DNA of 64,000 bases from JAAYDI01 sp052034005 (lineage in GTDB: Bacteria; Planctomycetota; Planctomycetia; Pirellulales; Pirellulaceae): the NCBI GenBank assembly GCA_052034005.1, contig JBPOJB010000045.1:1-64000 (forward strand), in the 5' to 3' direction. Shown here piece after piece: positions 34,423 to 43,870 of this stretch (its first letter is position 1; each line of letters starts with the position of its first letter). The notes beneath the pieces are model-generated. The model did not search any database. It had not been told where the DNA came from and worked only from the letters and a program-made list of their open reading frames with translations. The translations under genes and the position numbers were made by a program.

Positions 34423-36021
34423 ATGAGACACCTGCTGACTGCCGCACTGGCCGTCGTGGCACTGACCGCCGCCGCAGCGGCTCAGGAGATCGATCTGTTC
34501 GTGACGGATTACATGGGCAAACAGGAAATCGGTGAAGAGAGCGCGTTGGGCGCGCAGAAGACGGACACGGCCACGCTCTTCGCCTCGCCGGGCGAGTACG
34601 AGCCGTTCAGCTTCGCGCTCCAGCCGCGCGACCGGCTGGAGAGCGTGATGGTTCGGGGCGGCGCGCTGGTGGGCCCGGCCGGTGATATCCCCGCGGCGAA
34701 CGTCCGAGTGGATTCCGTTGAGAGCTACCACGGGCAGCGCTGCCTGCTGATGGGGCTCGGGCAAGCCTGGGACATGCCGGCCTGGAGTAAGGAGCTCTTC
34801 TGGGTGACGGTGAAGGTCCCCGATGCGGCAGCGCCCGGGACCTACCGCGGCGAGATCACGATAACCAGCCAGGACAAGCCGGTCGCTGCGCTCCAAGTGA
34901 ATCTGGAAGTCCTCCCGATCCACCTCCTGGATCCGCCGCTGGCCGTCGGCTGGCATTATTCCTGGCCGGGCAGTGTGGAGGCGCTGCGCGCACAGCTCCA
35001 GGACATGCGCGAGCACGGAATGACCAATGTCGGACCGCTCTACAACTGGCACCTCCCGGTCTACGATGACGACACGAGCCAGCTCGGGTTGTTCATCCGC
35101 GAGTACCGGGCGGCCGGCTACCGCGAACCCATCATGTTCGCGGCGCCCATGAACTTGACCATCGGCGGGCTCAGCGGGTACGGCCCGCTCGACAGCAAGC
35201 GTTTCCAGCAGAAGTACATCGAAGTGATGCGTAGACTGTGGGCTGAAGTGGTCAGGCACGGGCACCCCGTCATCTTCAGCATTGGCGACGAGTTCACGAA
35301 CAAGGGGCTGGCGGGCGTTGAATATGCCCGGACACTCGCTCGGCTGGCCTACGAGGAGCTGCCCGAGATCCCCATCACCAGCGACATGAACGGATATGCC
35401 GAGGTCATGGCGATGGCGCCGTACCTCCATTTCGCGACATTCAATAACGGATGGGACGGCGCCGACCGCCACAACCGAGGCCGCCGGCTCCTGAACGAGA
35501 AATTCATCGCCGAGCTGAAACGAGAGACCGGCGCGATCCCGTATTTCGTCAACGCCGGCAAAGGGCGGTTCCCGTTCGGGTTCTTCCTGTGGAAGATGAG
35601 CAAGTGCGGCGTCCGCGGGAAGGTGGAGTGGTACTATTGTCTGGGCGACAACCAGAGCGGCTCCGTGGTCCGCACCCGCGGCACGGAGATCCAGCCGACG
35701 ATCGATTACGAGCGATCGCGCGAGGGCCTGGACGACCTGCGGTACGTCACGACGCTCGAGCAACTGATTGCCGACGCCGCGAAGTCGGGCAAGGCACGGG
35801 CTGAGGCATCGGCGGCCGAGTCGTATCTCCAGCAGATCGAGGCCTCCATCATCTCGGATTGGACGGCCTACAGTGACGGAGGGATGCGCTGGCCGGTGGA
35901 CGGCCAGGCGGAGGTCGACCCGGCGAAGGCCGCAGCCCTCGGATCACTCAACAGCCTGCGCCGCGGGGTGGCCGACCATATCCTGGCCATCCAGGCCGCG
36001 CTGGACCGGAGCGCGCCGTGA
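34423..36021 (+). CDS. GH123/DUF4091-like secreted glycosidase
   Basis: The 532-residue product has a signal peptide (LTAALAVVALTAAAAAQ). The N-terminal beta domain has FASPGEYEPFSFALQPRDRL and TVKVPDAAAPGTYRGEITI, and the barrel part has SIGDEFTNKG (a likely acid/base Asp-Glu pair as in GH123) and FGFFLWKMSKCGVRGKVEWYYC. The C-terminus has TIDYERSREGLDDLRYVTTL, which is the DUF4091 signature. GH123 enzymes are N-acetylgalactosaminidases; this divergent relative may act on another sugar. ATG 34423 is preferred since GGGAGAAG is too close to ATG 34417. It is the second gene after the CBM-like protein and converges with the GH-A clan gene. Confidence 0.78.
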   Translation: MRHLLTAALAVVALTAAAAAQEIDLFVTDYMGKQEIGEESALGAQKTDTATLFASPGEYEPFSFALQPRDRLESVMVRGGALVGPAGDIPAANVRVDSVESYHGQRCLLMGLGQAWDMPAWSKELFWVTVKVPDAAAPGTYRGEITITSQDKPVAALQVNLEVLPIHLLDPPLAVGWHYSWPGSVEALRAQLQDMREHGMTNVGPLYNWHLPVYDDDTSQLGLFIREYRAAGYREPIMFAAPMNLTIGGLSGYGPLDSKRFQQKYIEVMRRLWAEVVRHGHPVIFSIGDEFTNKGLAGVEYARTLARLAYEELPEIPITSDMNGYAEVMAMAPYLHFATFNNGWDGADRHNRGRRLLNEKFIAELKRETGAIPYFVNAGKGRFPFGFFLWKMSKCGVRGKVEWYYCLGDNQSGSVVRTRGTEIQPTIDYERSREGLDDLRYVTTLEQLIADAAKSGKARAEASAAESYLQQIEASIISDWTAYSDGGMRWPVDGQAEVDPAKAAALGSLNSLRRGVADHILAIQAALDRSAP

Positions 36022-36063
36022 TGGCGCGCCGCGGCGGCCGCGCTTCGGAGCGGCAGCCGTGCG

Positions 36064-38919
36064 CTATGGCGACTTGAACGAGATCAGGTAGTAGCACGTC
36101 TGGTCGCGCGCCCCGTCGATTTCAAATCGTCCATTGCGGACTGGCAGCGTGCGGGTCGTCTTGTGGCCGCTGTGGTCCAGCAGGTATACGGTGGGCGACC
36201 CCGCGCGCCGGACCGTGATCTCCGCCCGCACCGGCTCCAACAGAACCGGCTCGGTGCCGCGGTCCAGGATCCGGTTGTCGTCCAGCACGCGCATGCCCGT
36301 GTTGCGCGCTCGTGCGATGGCCACGACCAGCAGGTTGTCGGCCTGCGCGATATCCTGATCCCGGCCTTGCGCCGTGACATACAGGGCCAGGAACCGGCAC
36401 TTCGGCGTCAACGTCACTTCATTCAGTCGGCAGGTTTTCCCGTCGGCGAACCCGACCACGGCCTTGGTACCGGGCGTGTCCATGGTGAAGTAGCCGTCCA
36501 GCCTGCTCGCGCCAGGTTGCCAGCGCAACTGCTTCGTGCAGGCGAGGTAGGCGCCGTCGGCCTCGCGATAACGTGCCACGTCAAACGGCGGCGTGTCGCG
36601 ATCCGCGTCGACAAACGCCACGGAGCAGCGGGCGAGTGCCAGCGCGGCGGCCGGCACCTTGTCCGTGCCGAACGCCTTCACGTCGTATTGCTGGGTCACC
36701 TGGTCGTCGAAGCCGATCTTGCCGGCCAGCAGCGACGGTACGTGCACGTAGCAGGCGGCGTTCTCGTCGGCCTGCCGCACGTCGCCCCGCAGGACCTGCC
36801 GCGCCACGGCCGGAAAGACGCCAAGCACCTGGGGCGCGGTCACTTCCCAGCGGTCCCGACCGACGACCGCGCGGAAGCCGCCGTCGTCCTCGTTCTGGAA
36901 CAGGAACGACGCGTCCCAACCCTGCAGGCCCATGCCGTACGCGCCGATGATCGCCGGCCCCTCCACGCCCCATTCGTTGGGCGTCACGTGGATCCATTCG
37001 GACAGCATGAACGGGCGGTCGTACACCTGCTGGACGCCCGCGCTGAGGATCCCCGAGCCGGGCACGGCGAGCATGGTGGCGTTGTCGATGCGGATCCCCT
37101 CGCCGCCCCCGAAATAGTTGTGGCGGTCGACGGTGCCCACTTGCGCGTCGGAATGGAGGTTGAGCAGGTGGCTGAAGGTGCGCCCGGCTTGCCAGTTAGA
37201 CGACACGATCTCGCCCTCGTAGCCGATCGCCCGGACGGCTTGCACGTACCTGGCATAAAATTCGTTCTGCAGTTCGTACAGAAACGCGAGCGAGTCCAGC
37301 AGGCGCGCTTTGCGGAAGGCCTGCGATCCGGCGAGTTGATCCGGGTCCCAGTACCAGGGGTTGCCCAGCGGCAGGATGTTGTCCCGCTCCAGGTGCTCGC
37401 CCACCGCTGGAAACCCGTCCCCGGTGAACGAATCGAGCGCCTCGGGCCCGCCCCAGGCCGCGAGCAGGCGTGCCTGGCTGCCGTACTTCGCGCGCAACCA
37501 CTGAGTGAATTGCCGGGCCACCTGCGCGCGCAGCGTGGGGCTGGCCTTGAGCGGCTCCATGGAGCTATAGAACAGGATGCTCTGCTCGTTGATGATCTCG
37601 ACAAACGCGACGGCCGGGTCGTCGGCATAACGCAGACCGGTGTAGGGGTTCCGGTGCCGCAGCACGGCACCGATCTGGCGGATCTGCACCTCCTGCAGCT
37701 CGGGCGCGTAATGCACGGCGCTGTGGGGAGTGGTGACGCGGCGGTCGTCGCCCGACAAGGGACCGAACTCTTCCAGGTAGGGGACGATCTGCCGTTCGGC
37801 CGGACCGAGCTTCAACGCGCCGAAGTGCGCGGAGAGTTTCACGTAGATGCCCTGCCGCTTGAGCTGGGCCACGAAGTAGTCCATGCGATCCAGCGCGGCG
37901 GGGTCCATTTCGATGCAGCTGTCGGCCGACTGGATGCCGGCCCACCCCGGGCCGTCCGCGAACTTGTGCAACCGCACGGCGTTGATGCCGTACTTGGCAT
38001 AGCATGCCGCGCGCCGCTCGGCCAGCTCCTTGTCTGGCGCACAGGCGCCGTAACACAGGTTCACGCCCCACAGCTTGATCGGCCGGCCGTTGTACTGCAG
38101 CGTGTCCGCCTGCCGCGTGATGCGCCCGTGCCGGCCGGCCGGCTTGTCGAGCCAATCCTGCAGTCCGATCTCGGATGGCGCGGCGTGTTCCCGGTCCGGC
38201 TGAAACAGGTACCAGCCTTCTGTCCCGCTCGCGCCCGGCACGCGGCCGACGCTGGTGTAGAAGTCGGCCTCGGCGGGCAGGTCCAGCGTGATGTCCTGCT
38301 GTACCGGGCCGTCCGCGCGCAACAGGTCGGCGGCCAGCACCACGCGCAAGGGCCCGTCCGAGGCGACCGAGCAGGCCGGTTCCAGCGTGACGCGCGTGGC
38401 CCGGCCCTCGCCGTCGGTGACCGAGAAGTGCGCGACACCCGCGCCCAGGCCGCGCCTGCCCAGCGGCCACTGGTGATCCTCCTGAGTCCCGTCGGCTCGC
38501 ACGGCGCGCACCGACCCTTGCGCGAACGGGCGTTCGGCGGGCGCCAGCGCCGCGACGATGCAGGTCAGCGGCGTGTCGCGCGTGGTGCGCAGGTCGATCC
38601 GCAGGCGTATCCGGCGCGGGCCTGTCTGACGCACTGTTGTCACCAATGAGACCTCGGCGCCGGTCGCCGACACGCTCGCGTGGTTCATCAGGCGTGCCGA
38701 CTGGCCATCCTCTTCCAGGCGCCCCTCCCAGCCCATCCAGGACCACTCCGGTCCCCAGCCCACGAACTCAACATCCAGATAGGACTCTCCCGCGTAGGAG
38801 ATCGACACGCGCGTCGGGCTCTCGGGCAATGCCAGGAACCGGCCCTCCGAAGCGGACGCCGACGGCACCGCCAGCCACGCCAAACCCACCGCCACCACAA
38901 GACGCCGCAGTCCGCACAT
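36064..38919 (-). CDS. Secreted GH-A clan (GH5/GH42-like) glycosidase
   Basis: The 951-residue product has a signal peptide (LVVAVGLAWLAVPSASAS), an N-terminal beta region of about 270 residues, then a TIM barrel starting with LQYNGRPIKLWGVNLCYGAC. It has GINAVRLHKFADG, VAFVEIINEQSI (the NE acid/base, Glu near 442), and DRPFMLSEWIHVTPNEWG (nucleophile-like Glu near 640). The last 250 residues are beta-rich (VYLLDHSGHKTTRTLPV). This is the cellulase-like clan A fold; a beta-glycosidase acting on plant or algal polymer is likely but the substrate is open. It lies downstream of an MFS transporter on the same strand, with a palindrome 30 bases before ATG 38919 and GGGAG as ribosome site. Confidence 0.8.
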   Translation of the reverse strand: MCGLRRLVVAVGLAWLAVPSASASEGRFLALPESPTRVSISYAGESYLDVEFVGWGPEWSWMGWEGRLEEDGQSARLMNHASVSATGAEVSLVTTVRQTGPRRIRLRIDLRTTRDTPLTCIVAALAPAERPFAQGSVRAVRADGTQEDHQWPLGRRGLGAGVAHFSVTDGEGRATRVTLEPACSVASDGPLRVVLAADLLRADGPVQQDITLDLPAEADFYTSVGRVPGASGTEGWYLFQPDREHAAPSEIGLQDWLDKPAGRHGRITRQADTLQYNGRPIKLWGVNLCYGACAPDKELAERRAACYAKYGINAVRLHKFADGPGWAGIQSADSCIEMDPAALDRMDYFVAQLKRQGIYVKLSAHFGALKLGPAERQIVPYLEEFGPLSGDDRRVTTPHSAVHYAPELQEVQIRQIGAVLRHRNPYTGLRYADDPAVAFVEIINEQSILFYSSMEPLKASPTLRAQVARQFTQWLRAKYGSQARLLAAWGGPEALDSFTGDGFPAVGEHLERDNILPLGNPWYWDPDQLAGSQAFRKARLLDSLAFLYELQNEFYARYVQAVRAIGYEGEIVSSNWQAGRTFSHLLNLHSDAQVGTVDRHNYFGGGEGIRIDNATMLAVPGSGILSAGVQQVYDRPFMLSEWIHVTPNEWGVEGPAIIGAYGMGLQGWDASFLFQNEDDGGFRAVVGRDRWEVTAPQVLGVFPAVARQVLRGDVRQADENAACYVHVPSLLAGKIGFDDQVTQQYDVKAFGTDKVPAAALALARCSVAFVDADRDTPPFDVARYREADGAYLACTKQLRWQPGASRLDGYFTMDTPGTKAVVGFADGKTCRLNEVTLTPKCRFLALYVTAQGRDQDIAQADNLLVVAIARARNTGMRVLDDNRILDRGTEPVLLEPVRAEITVRRAGSPTVYLLDHSGHKTTRTLPVRNGRFEIDGARDQTCYYLISFKSP

Positions 38920-38948
38920 GGCTTGCGCTCCCGGTTGAGTGAATCATC

Positions 38949-38962
38949 TGTTTAGTAAAACA
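38949..38962. promoter_or_regulatory. Palindromic operator candidate ahead of the GH-A glycosidase
   Basis: TGTTT-AGTA-AAACA is a perfect 5-4-5 inverted repeat and the only AT-rich patch in this part of the window. It lies 30-43 bases upstream of the glycosidase start, as a repressor site would. The regulator family is unknown. Confidence 0.35.
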
Positions 38963-39007
38963 TGCGAAGGATGGGAAATTGGAATCCGTCTGGTCAGCGC
39001 CGTGGAG

Positions 39008-40324
39008 TCATTGTCCGGCGCGGATGGTCTCCAATCCATGGCTGCCGGGCCCGGTCTCGCTCCGCCGCAGCAGGAAGGAGAACACCAGCCCCAAGACGCT
39101 CAGCCCGGAGAAGATGTACATGCCCAGCGCATAGCCACCGGGGTTCGCCGCGCTGGCCCCCTGGTGCGTGTTGGCCCAGCCGATCAGACAGTTGATCGCG
39201 AAGAACCCGATCTGCTGGATCAACGACATCAACGCGTAGGCCGTGCCCAGCCGACGCTCCTCCACGATGTACGCGACCGAGGGCCACATCACGGCCGGGA
39301 TGAGCGAGAATGCGATGCCCATCATCACCGAGGGGATCCACAGCGAGATGCTGCTGTTGAGCATGAGGAGATAGACCGGCATGAGCAGCGCGGAGCCGAA
39401 GAACATGAAGAGCGCGCGCCGGCCGACCTTGTCCACCAGCAGGCCGAACAGGGGCGTCGCAAACATGGCCGACAGCGGCAGGAGACCGGCAAAGAAGCCG
39501 GCCATGTGATTCGCGTCGCTCGCGACCAGGTCGGCGAAGTGGACATGCTGGAAGAACTTGTTCGCAAACGTGCGGAACGGGAAGATCGCCGAGTAGAACG
39601 TGAAGCACAGCCCGACGATGAACCAGTAGGATCGGCTGTAGTGGAGCATGCCCCTGCCGTACTCCAGCTTGTCGATCGGGCCCGCGCTGCCGAGCGTATA
39701 CTTGCGGGCCGCGTGGTCCTCCAGCCACCAGTAGACCGCCGCGCTCAATACGCCGATCGCGCCGGCGCCCACGGCGATCCACAGCGGGCCGCTCCAATTG
39801 GCGGGCGCATCCGAGCCGCCGGGATAGAAGACGTCGTGAGCCCAGGATGGCGAGTTGTCCGCACACACCGACGCCAGCCGCGCAATCAGCAGATTCACCC
39901 CGAATGCGAAACTCAGCTCCTTCCCCTTGAACCACCTGGCCAGCGAGACGGTTACGGCCACGATCAGCGACTCGGCGCCCAGCCCCAACACCGTCCGGCC
40001 GGCCACCATCATCGTGAAACCGCGACTGATCGCCGCCAACCACGCGGCCGCCAGGCAGACCAGCGCATAGAGGAGGATCGCCTTCTTGGCGCCGATGCGG
40101 TCGATGATCAGGCCGCCGATGAGCAACGTGAGCACGGCCGCTACGCTGTAGCTGGCGTTGAGCCAGCCGATCTGCTCGTCGGTAAATCGCAGCTGCTGCT
40201 GGAAAATGTCCGTCAGCGGGTTGATACAGTCGTAGATGTAGTAGTTGCCGAACATGGGCAGGCTGATGACAGCCAACACCAGCCAGCGATATAGGCGCGG
40301 AGGCTCGGGTCGAAAGAATATCAT
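39008..40324 (-). CDS. MFS transporter
   Basis: The 438-residue product has about 12 hydrophobic helices in two halves. The first half has LYRWLVLAVISLPMFGNYYI, the loop motif GGLIIDRIGAKKAILLYAL (the MFS G-x3-D-R-x-G-x-KK signature) and GRTVLGLGAESLIVAVTVSL; the second half has FGLLVDKVGRRALFMFFGSA. Substrate is not evident; a sugar or oligosaccharide released by the neighbouring glycosidase is plausible because the two genes are 88 bases apart on the same strand. ATG 40324 has AGGAACGC upstream. The gene lies 203 bases after hcp in the same orientation and probably has its own promoter. Confidence 0.85.
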   Translation of the reverse strand: MIFFRPEPPRLYRWLVLAVISLPMFGNYYIYDCINPLTDIFQQQLRFTDEQIGWLNASYSVAAVLTLLIGGLIIDRIGAKKAILLYALVCLAAAWLAAISRGFTMMVAGRTVLGLGAESLIVAVTVSLARWFKGKELSFAFGVNLLIARLASVCADNSPSWAHDVFYPGGSDAPANWSGPLWIAVGAGAIGVLSAAVYWWLEDHAARKYTLGSAGPIDKLEYGRGMLHYSRSYWFIVGLCFTFYSAIFPFRTFANKFFQHVHFADLVASDANHMAGFFAGLLPLSAMFATPLFGLLVDKVGRRALFMFFGSALLMPVYLLMLNSSISLWIPSVMMGIAFSLIPAVMWPSVAYIVEERRLGTAYALMSLIQQIGFFAINCLIGWANTHQGASAANPGGYALGMYIFSGLSVLGLVFSFLLRRSETGPGSHGLETIRAGQ

Positions 40325-40527
40325 GCGTTCCTGAACTCACGTGGATGGATTCCACAAGACTATCTGCAAGCCAGGGTGCAGTTCAAGACGTGATCGAGGG
40401 AGAAGGGCGGGCCGGGGAGTCGCCGGGAATCGCGTCCCAGGACGAACTGCGGCCCCTGCGTGAGACGCGGTCTGCCCGGCCGCGTCCCACGCGGGGTCAC
40501 AAGCGGGTCCTGTGACGAGGCTGCGCC

Positions 40528-42180
40528 TCAGTTGAGGATTGCCTGGAGGTCCTTCTCCGGCGTGCTGATCGGCTTGATCGCGAACTTGTCGACCAGGATG
40601 TCCAGCACGTTGGGCGTGATGAACGCCGGCAAGCTCGGGCCGAGACGAATGTTCTTGATCCCCAGGTGGAGCAAGGCGAGCAGGACCGTGACAGCCTTCT
40701 GTTCGTACCAGCTCAACACGAGCGACAGCGGCAGTTCGTTGACGCCACATCCGAAGGCCTCGGCGAGCGCGCCGGCCACCTTGATCGCCGAATAGGCGTC
40801 GTTGCACTGGCCCATGTCGAGCAGGCGCGGGATGCCGCCGATGTCGCCGAACTCCAGCCGGTTGAACCGGAACTTGCCGCAGGCGAGCGTGAGGATCGCG
40901 CAATCCGGGGGAACCTGCCTGGCCAGCTCAGTGTAGTAGCTCCGGCCCGCCTTGCGACCGTCGCAGCCGCCGATGAGGAAGAAGTGGCGGAGGCTGCCCG
41001 CCCGGATCGCCTGGATGATCTGGTCGGCCACGCCCAGGACGGCCTGGTGGCCGAACCCGACAAGGATCGTCTTGGCCGGCTCGTCTTCCGTGAACCCGGG
41101 CGCCGCCAGCGCGGCTTCGATGGCCGGCGAGAAGTCCCGATCCGGCCCGATGTGCGGCACGCCCGGCCAACCGACCAGGCCGGTGGTGAAGATCCGGTCG
41201 CGGTATCCGTCGCGGGGCTGTTGGATACAGTTGGTTGTCATGACGATCGCGCCGGGGAAGGCCTCGAACTCGCGGCGTTGATCCTGCCATGCTCCACCGT
41301 AGTTGCCGACCAGGTGCGGATACTTCTTGAGGCCCGGGTAGGCATGGCACGGCAGCATCTCGCCGTGCGTGTAGACGTTGATCCCCTTCCCCGCTGTTTG
41401 CTTGAGGATCTCGTGGAGGTCCTGAAGATCGTGCCCGGAGACCAACAGCGCCTTGCCCTTCACGGGCGTGACCCGCACCTGGGTGGGTTCCGGATGCCCG
41501 TAGGCGCCGGTGTTGGCGGCGTCGAGCAGCTCCATCACCCGGATGCTCAATCCGCCCGCTTTGAGGGTCCAGGCCATCAGGTCGTCCAGCGTGGGCGCTT
41601 CGTGCGCCAGGAAGTCGAGGCAGGCGTGGAACTGGCTGAACACTTCCGCGTCGTCCGTGCCCAGAACGACGGCGTGGTCCATGTAGGCCGCCGCGCCTTT
41701 CAAGCCGTAGACGATCAGCTCCTGCAGCCCCACGACGTCTTCACCGTACCGGCCCTGCCGTACGGGAATCGCCAGCTCGCGCCCCTGCGCCGCCAGGGCG
41801 TCGGTCGTGTCACCCGCCTCCCACGTGGCCGGGCCCGTCAGCTCCTCGGGCGGCCGCCCCGCGGCGGCGCAGGCGTCCTCGTAGAGCTTCCTCGCATCCG
41901 CGCGCACGGCAACGCCGCGGCCGATCAACGCTGTGAGGCGCTCGATGTCGAAATTCACATTGGTGACCGTGGTGAAGAGCGCCCGGATGACGAACAGATC
42001 GACATCGCGGCTGCGCTGGCCCAGCTGGGCCGCCCGATGAGCATACATCGAGATCCCCTTGGTCAGGTAGGTGAGCACGTCCTGTAGAGCGGCCGTAGTC
42101 TCGTCCTTGCCGCAGACTCCGACCTTCACGCACCCCGTTCCTTTCGCCACTTCCTCGCACTGATAACAAAACATGCTCAT
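40528..42180 (-). CDS. hcp: Hybrid cluster protein / hydroxylamine reductase
   Basis: The 550-residue product starts MSMFCYQCEEVAKGTGCVKV. Its N-terminal Cys spacing is C-x2-C-x8-C-x5-C, as in the Hcp class with a 4Fe-4S cluster. Hybrid-cluster ligand regions follow: YGHPEPTQVRVTPVKGKALL, MLPCHAYPGLKKY, MTTNCIQQP, LACGKFRFN and NELPLSLVLSWYEQKAV. Hcp reduces hydroxylamine or NO-derived species and guards against nitrosative stress under low oxygen. ATG 42180 is chosen because AGGAGCGG lies directly upstream; eight more codons upstream are not conserved. The promoter has an FNR/DNR-like box centred at -41.5, which fits control by NO or oxygen. No Hcr reductase gene is adjacent. Confidence 0.93.
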   Translation of the reverse strand: MSMFCYQCEEVAKGTGCVKVGVCGKDETTAALQDVLTYLTKGISMYAHRAAQLGQRSRDVDLFVIRALFTTVTNVNFDIERLTALIGRGVAVRADARKLYEDACAAAGRPPEELTGPATWEAGDTTDALAAQGRELAIPVRQGRYGEDVVGLQELIVYGLKGAAAYMDHAVVLGTDDAEVFSQFHACLDFLAHEAPTLDDLMAWTLKAGGLSIRVMELLDAANTGAYGHPEPTQVRVTPVKGKALLVSGHDLQDLHEILKQTAGKGINVYTHGEMLPCHAYPGLKKYPHLVGNYGGAWQDQRREFEAFPGAIVMTTNCIQQPRDGYRDRIFTTGLVGWPGVPHIGPDRDFSPAIEAALAAPGFTEDEPAKTILVGFGHQAVLGVADQIIQAIRAGSLRHFFLIGGCDGRKAGRSYYTELARQVPPDCAILTLACGKFRFNRLEFGDIGGIPRLLDMGQCNDAYSAIKVAGALAEAFGCGVNELPLSLVLSWYEQKAVTVLLALLHLGIKNIRLGPSLPAFITPNVLDILVDKFAIKPISTPEKDLQAILN

Positions 42181-42226
42181 GATCCGCTCCTGAAGAGGTT
42201 GCACTGGATGCTCATCATCAGGAGAG

Positions 42227-42293
42227 ATTATCGCCCAGCGCGTCCCGGTTCACCTTGACGTACATCAAATCCGCGGCCAGGATGTGCTATGAT
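42227..42293. promoter_or_regulatory. Divergent promoter region with FNR/DNR-type box
   Basis: TTGACGTACATCAA (42255-42268) fits the TTGAC/T-N4-ATCAA consensus of the Crp/Fnr family (FNR, DNR, HcpR). On the minus strand a -10 GATAAT (42232-42227) puts the hcp start at about 42220, so the box centre (42261.5) is at -41.5, the class II activator position. On the plus strand an extended -10 TGCTATGAT (42285-42293) would serve the phosphatase gene, with its start near 42300. Confidence 0.6.
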
Positions 42294-42319
42294 GGCCGGA
42301 AACACAGGAGGACAGTCTC

Positions 42320-43555
42320 ATGCCTAGCCGTCGTGACATGCTGCGTCTGATGTCCGCTTCGTCCCTGGCGTGGTTCGCCGCGCGCGCGCCCGGCCGAAAT
42401 GCTTGGGGTTCCATGTCGGCCGAAGAGCCGCTGTTGATCGGGCCGGCGGTCGTGCAACAGCTCACGGCCGATGGTTTCGCCGTCAGCTTCGCCGTGTCGC
42501 AATTGGCGACCGGGTGGGTTGAGTGGGGACCGTCGCCCGAGCAGCTCGACCAGCGTGCGATTGCCACGCGAGGCGGTCTGATCCAGGCGTCGGACCGCGC
42601 GTTGGTCGTGCCGGTGTCGCTGGGAAACCAGGGTGCGCCCGGGCGGCGGATCTTCTACCGTGTGGTGGCGCAGTCCTTGGAGTATGAGACGGCGTACAAG
42701 CTGCACCGGGGCGAGCCGGTTCCCGGGCCGATCTGCGATGTGGTGTTGCCGGACCCGGAGGCGGTCCGCGCGCGCGTCGCCGTGGTCAACGACACGCACG
42801 AACATGTGCCGACGGTGCAGGCCCTGGCCGAGCGGGTGGAAGCGGTCGAGCCGGACGTGCTGGTCTGGAACGGCGACACATGCGCGTCGGCGTTCGACAC
42901 GCCGGCGGACCCGCCGCGCTGTCTGCTGACGCCCGATTGGGCGACCCACCGCGCGTTGATCTTCGCACCGGGCAATCATGACGTGCGCGGCGCGTGCGCG
43001 CGGGAGATCGGCAGCTGCCTCGCGCCCGGGCCCGACGCGGCGTTGCCGTACAACGTGGCGAGCCGCTACGGGCCACTCGCGCTGGTGACGTTGGACACGG
43101 GCGAAGACAAGCCCGACGCGCACCCGGTCTTCGGCGGCACGGCGGCATACGAGCCGTATCGGAGGCGGCAGGCCGCCTGGTTGCGCAGCGCTTTGCGCCG
43201 GCCCGACATCGCGGCCGCCCCATGGAAAGTCGTATTCTGCCACATCCCGTTGCGCGGCTTGCCGGGCCAGAACGACGGCCTGAGCCTGGAGGGCTATGCA
43301 GCCTGGTCGGGCGACGGGGCCAAGGCGTGGATGTCCGTGTTGCGCGAGGAGCGTGTCGCGCTGGTGGTCAGCGGGCACATGCACGCCGCCCGCCTGGACG
43401 AGCCGGCCGACGGGCAGCCGATGCAGGTGGTGGGCGGCGGGCCCAACCTCAAGAACGCCACGTTGATCGTCTTGGATGTCGAGCGACAGAGGCTGGGCGT
43501 GACGGTCCAGGACATCGCGGGCAAGACGCTCATCGAACGCGAACTGACCGGTTAG
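42320..43555 (+). CDS. Tat-exported calcineurin-like metallophosphoesterase
   Basis: The 411-residue product opens with a twin-arginine signal (PSRRDMLRLMSASSLAW). A beta-sandwich N-terminal domain (about 35-145, FnIII-like as in purple acid phosphatases) is followed by the phosphoesterase core: VAVVNDTHEH (D-x-H), VWNGDTC (GD), FAPGNHDVRG (GNHD), VVFCHIPLRG (H) and LVVSGHMHAAR (GHxH). It would hydrolyse a phosphate ester outside the cytoplasm with two metal ions; the substrate is unknown. ATG 42320 has AGGAGG at a good distance. It is divergent from hcp and shares the 140-base control region, which may or may not link their regulation. Confidence 0.82.
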   Translation: MPSRRDMLRLMSASSLAWFAARAPGRNAWGSMSAEEPLLIGPAVVQQLTADGFAVSFAVSQLATGWVEWGPSPEQLDQRAIATRGGLIQASDRALVVPVSLGNQGAPGRRIFYRVVAQSLEYETAYKLHRGEPVPGPICDVVLPDPEAVRARVAVVNDTHEHVPTVQALAERVEAVEPDVLVWNGDTCASAFDTPADPPRCLLTPDWATHRALIFAPGNHDVRGACAREIGSCLAPGPDAALPYNVASRYGPLALVTLDTGEDKPDAHPVFGGTAAYEPYRRRQAAWLRSALRRPDIAAAPWKVVFCHIPLRGLPGQNDGLSLEGYAAWSGDGAKAWMSVLREERVALVVSGHMHAARLDEPADGQPMQVVGGGPNLKNATLIVLDVERQRLGVTVQDIAGKTLIERELTG

Positions 43556-43870
43556 CCGTGCATAGTCCGGCGAAGCGAGCGTGTTACAGCTTACCCCGGC
43601 TGCCTGCCCGGATGGACACTGGGACAGGATGCGCGGGTTGTGCCGGATGCATCCATCCGCCTTGAGTGCCGGCCATGCCCGCTGTAGAGGTCGTGCGGGT
43701 CGTCGCGGTTCTCGTAGCGTTCGCGGTTGTGGCGCACCAGGGTCGAACTCTCAGCTTGTAACGAGCGCGCTGTCGACAACCTCTATTGGTGCGTCAAGTG
43801 GGCGGACTCATGGATACGAGGAACCTCCGCAGGTTGTGGCCCCTGTGCAACCGGCAGCAAGCGATCGGCA
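43556..43870. other. Intergenic gap, no feature recognised
   Basis: This 315-base stretch precedes the exopolysaccharide cluster. The Wzz-like reading frame is open back to 43727 but the residues there are not conserved in character. I see no convincing promoter, terminator or repeat. Confidence 0.5.

Noticed and set aside
36163..38649. 828-codon plus-strand frame opposite the GH-A glycosidase
   Set aside because: Antisense shadow of a gene with signal peptide and catalytic residues; no recognisable domain.
42250..42299. FNR-type box as activator of the plus-strand phosphatase
   Set aside because: For that promoter the box centre would be near -38.5, off the usual activator positions; the fit to hcp is much better.
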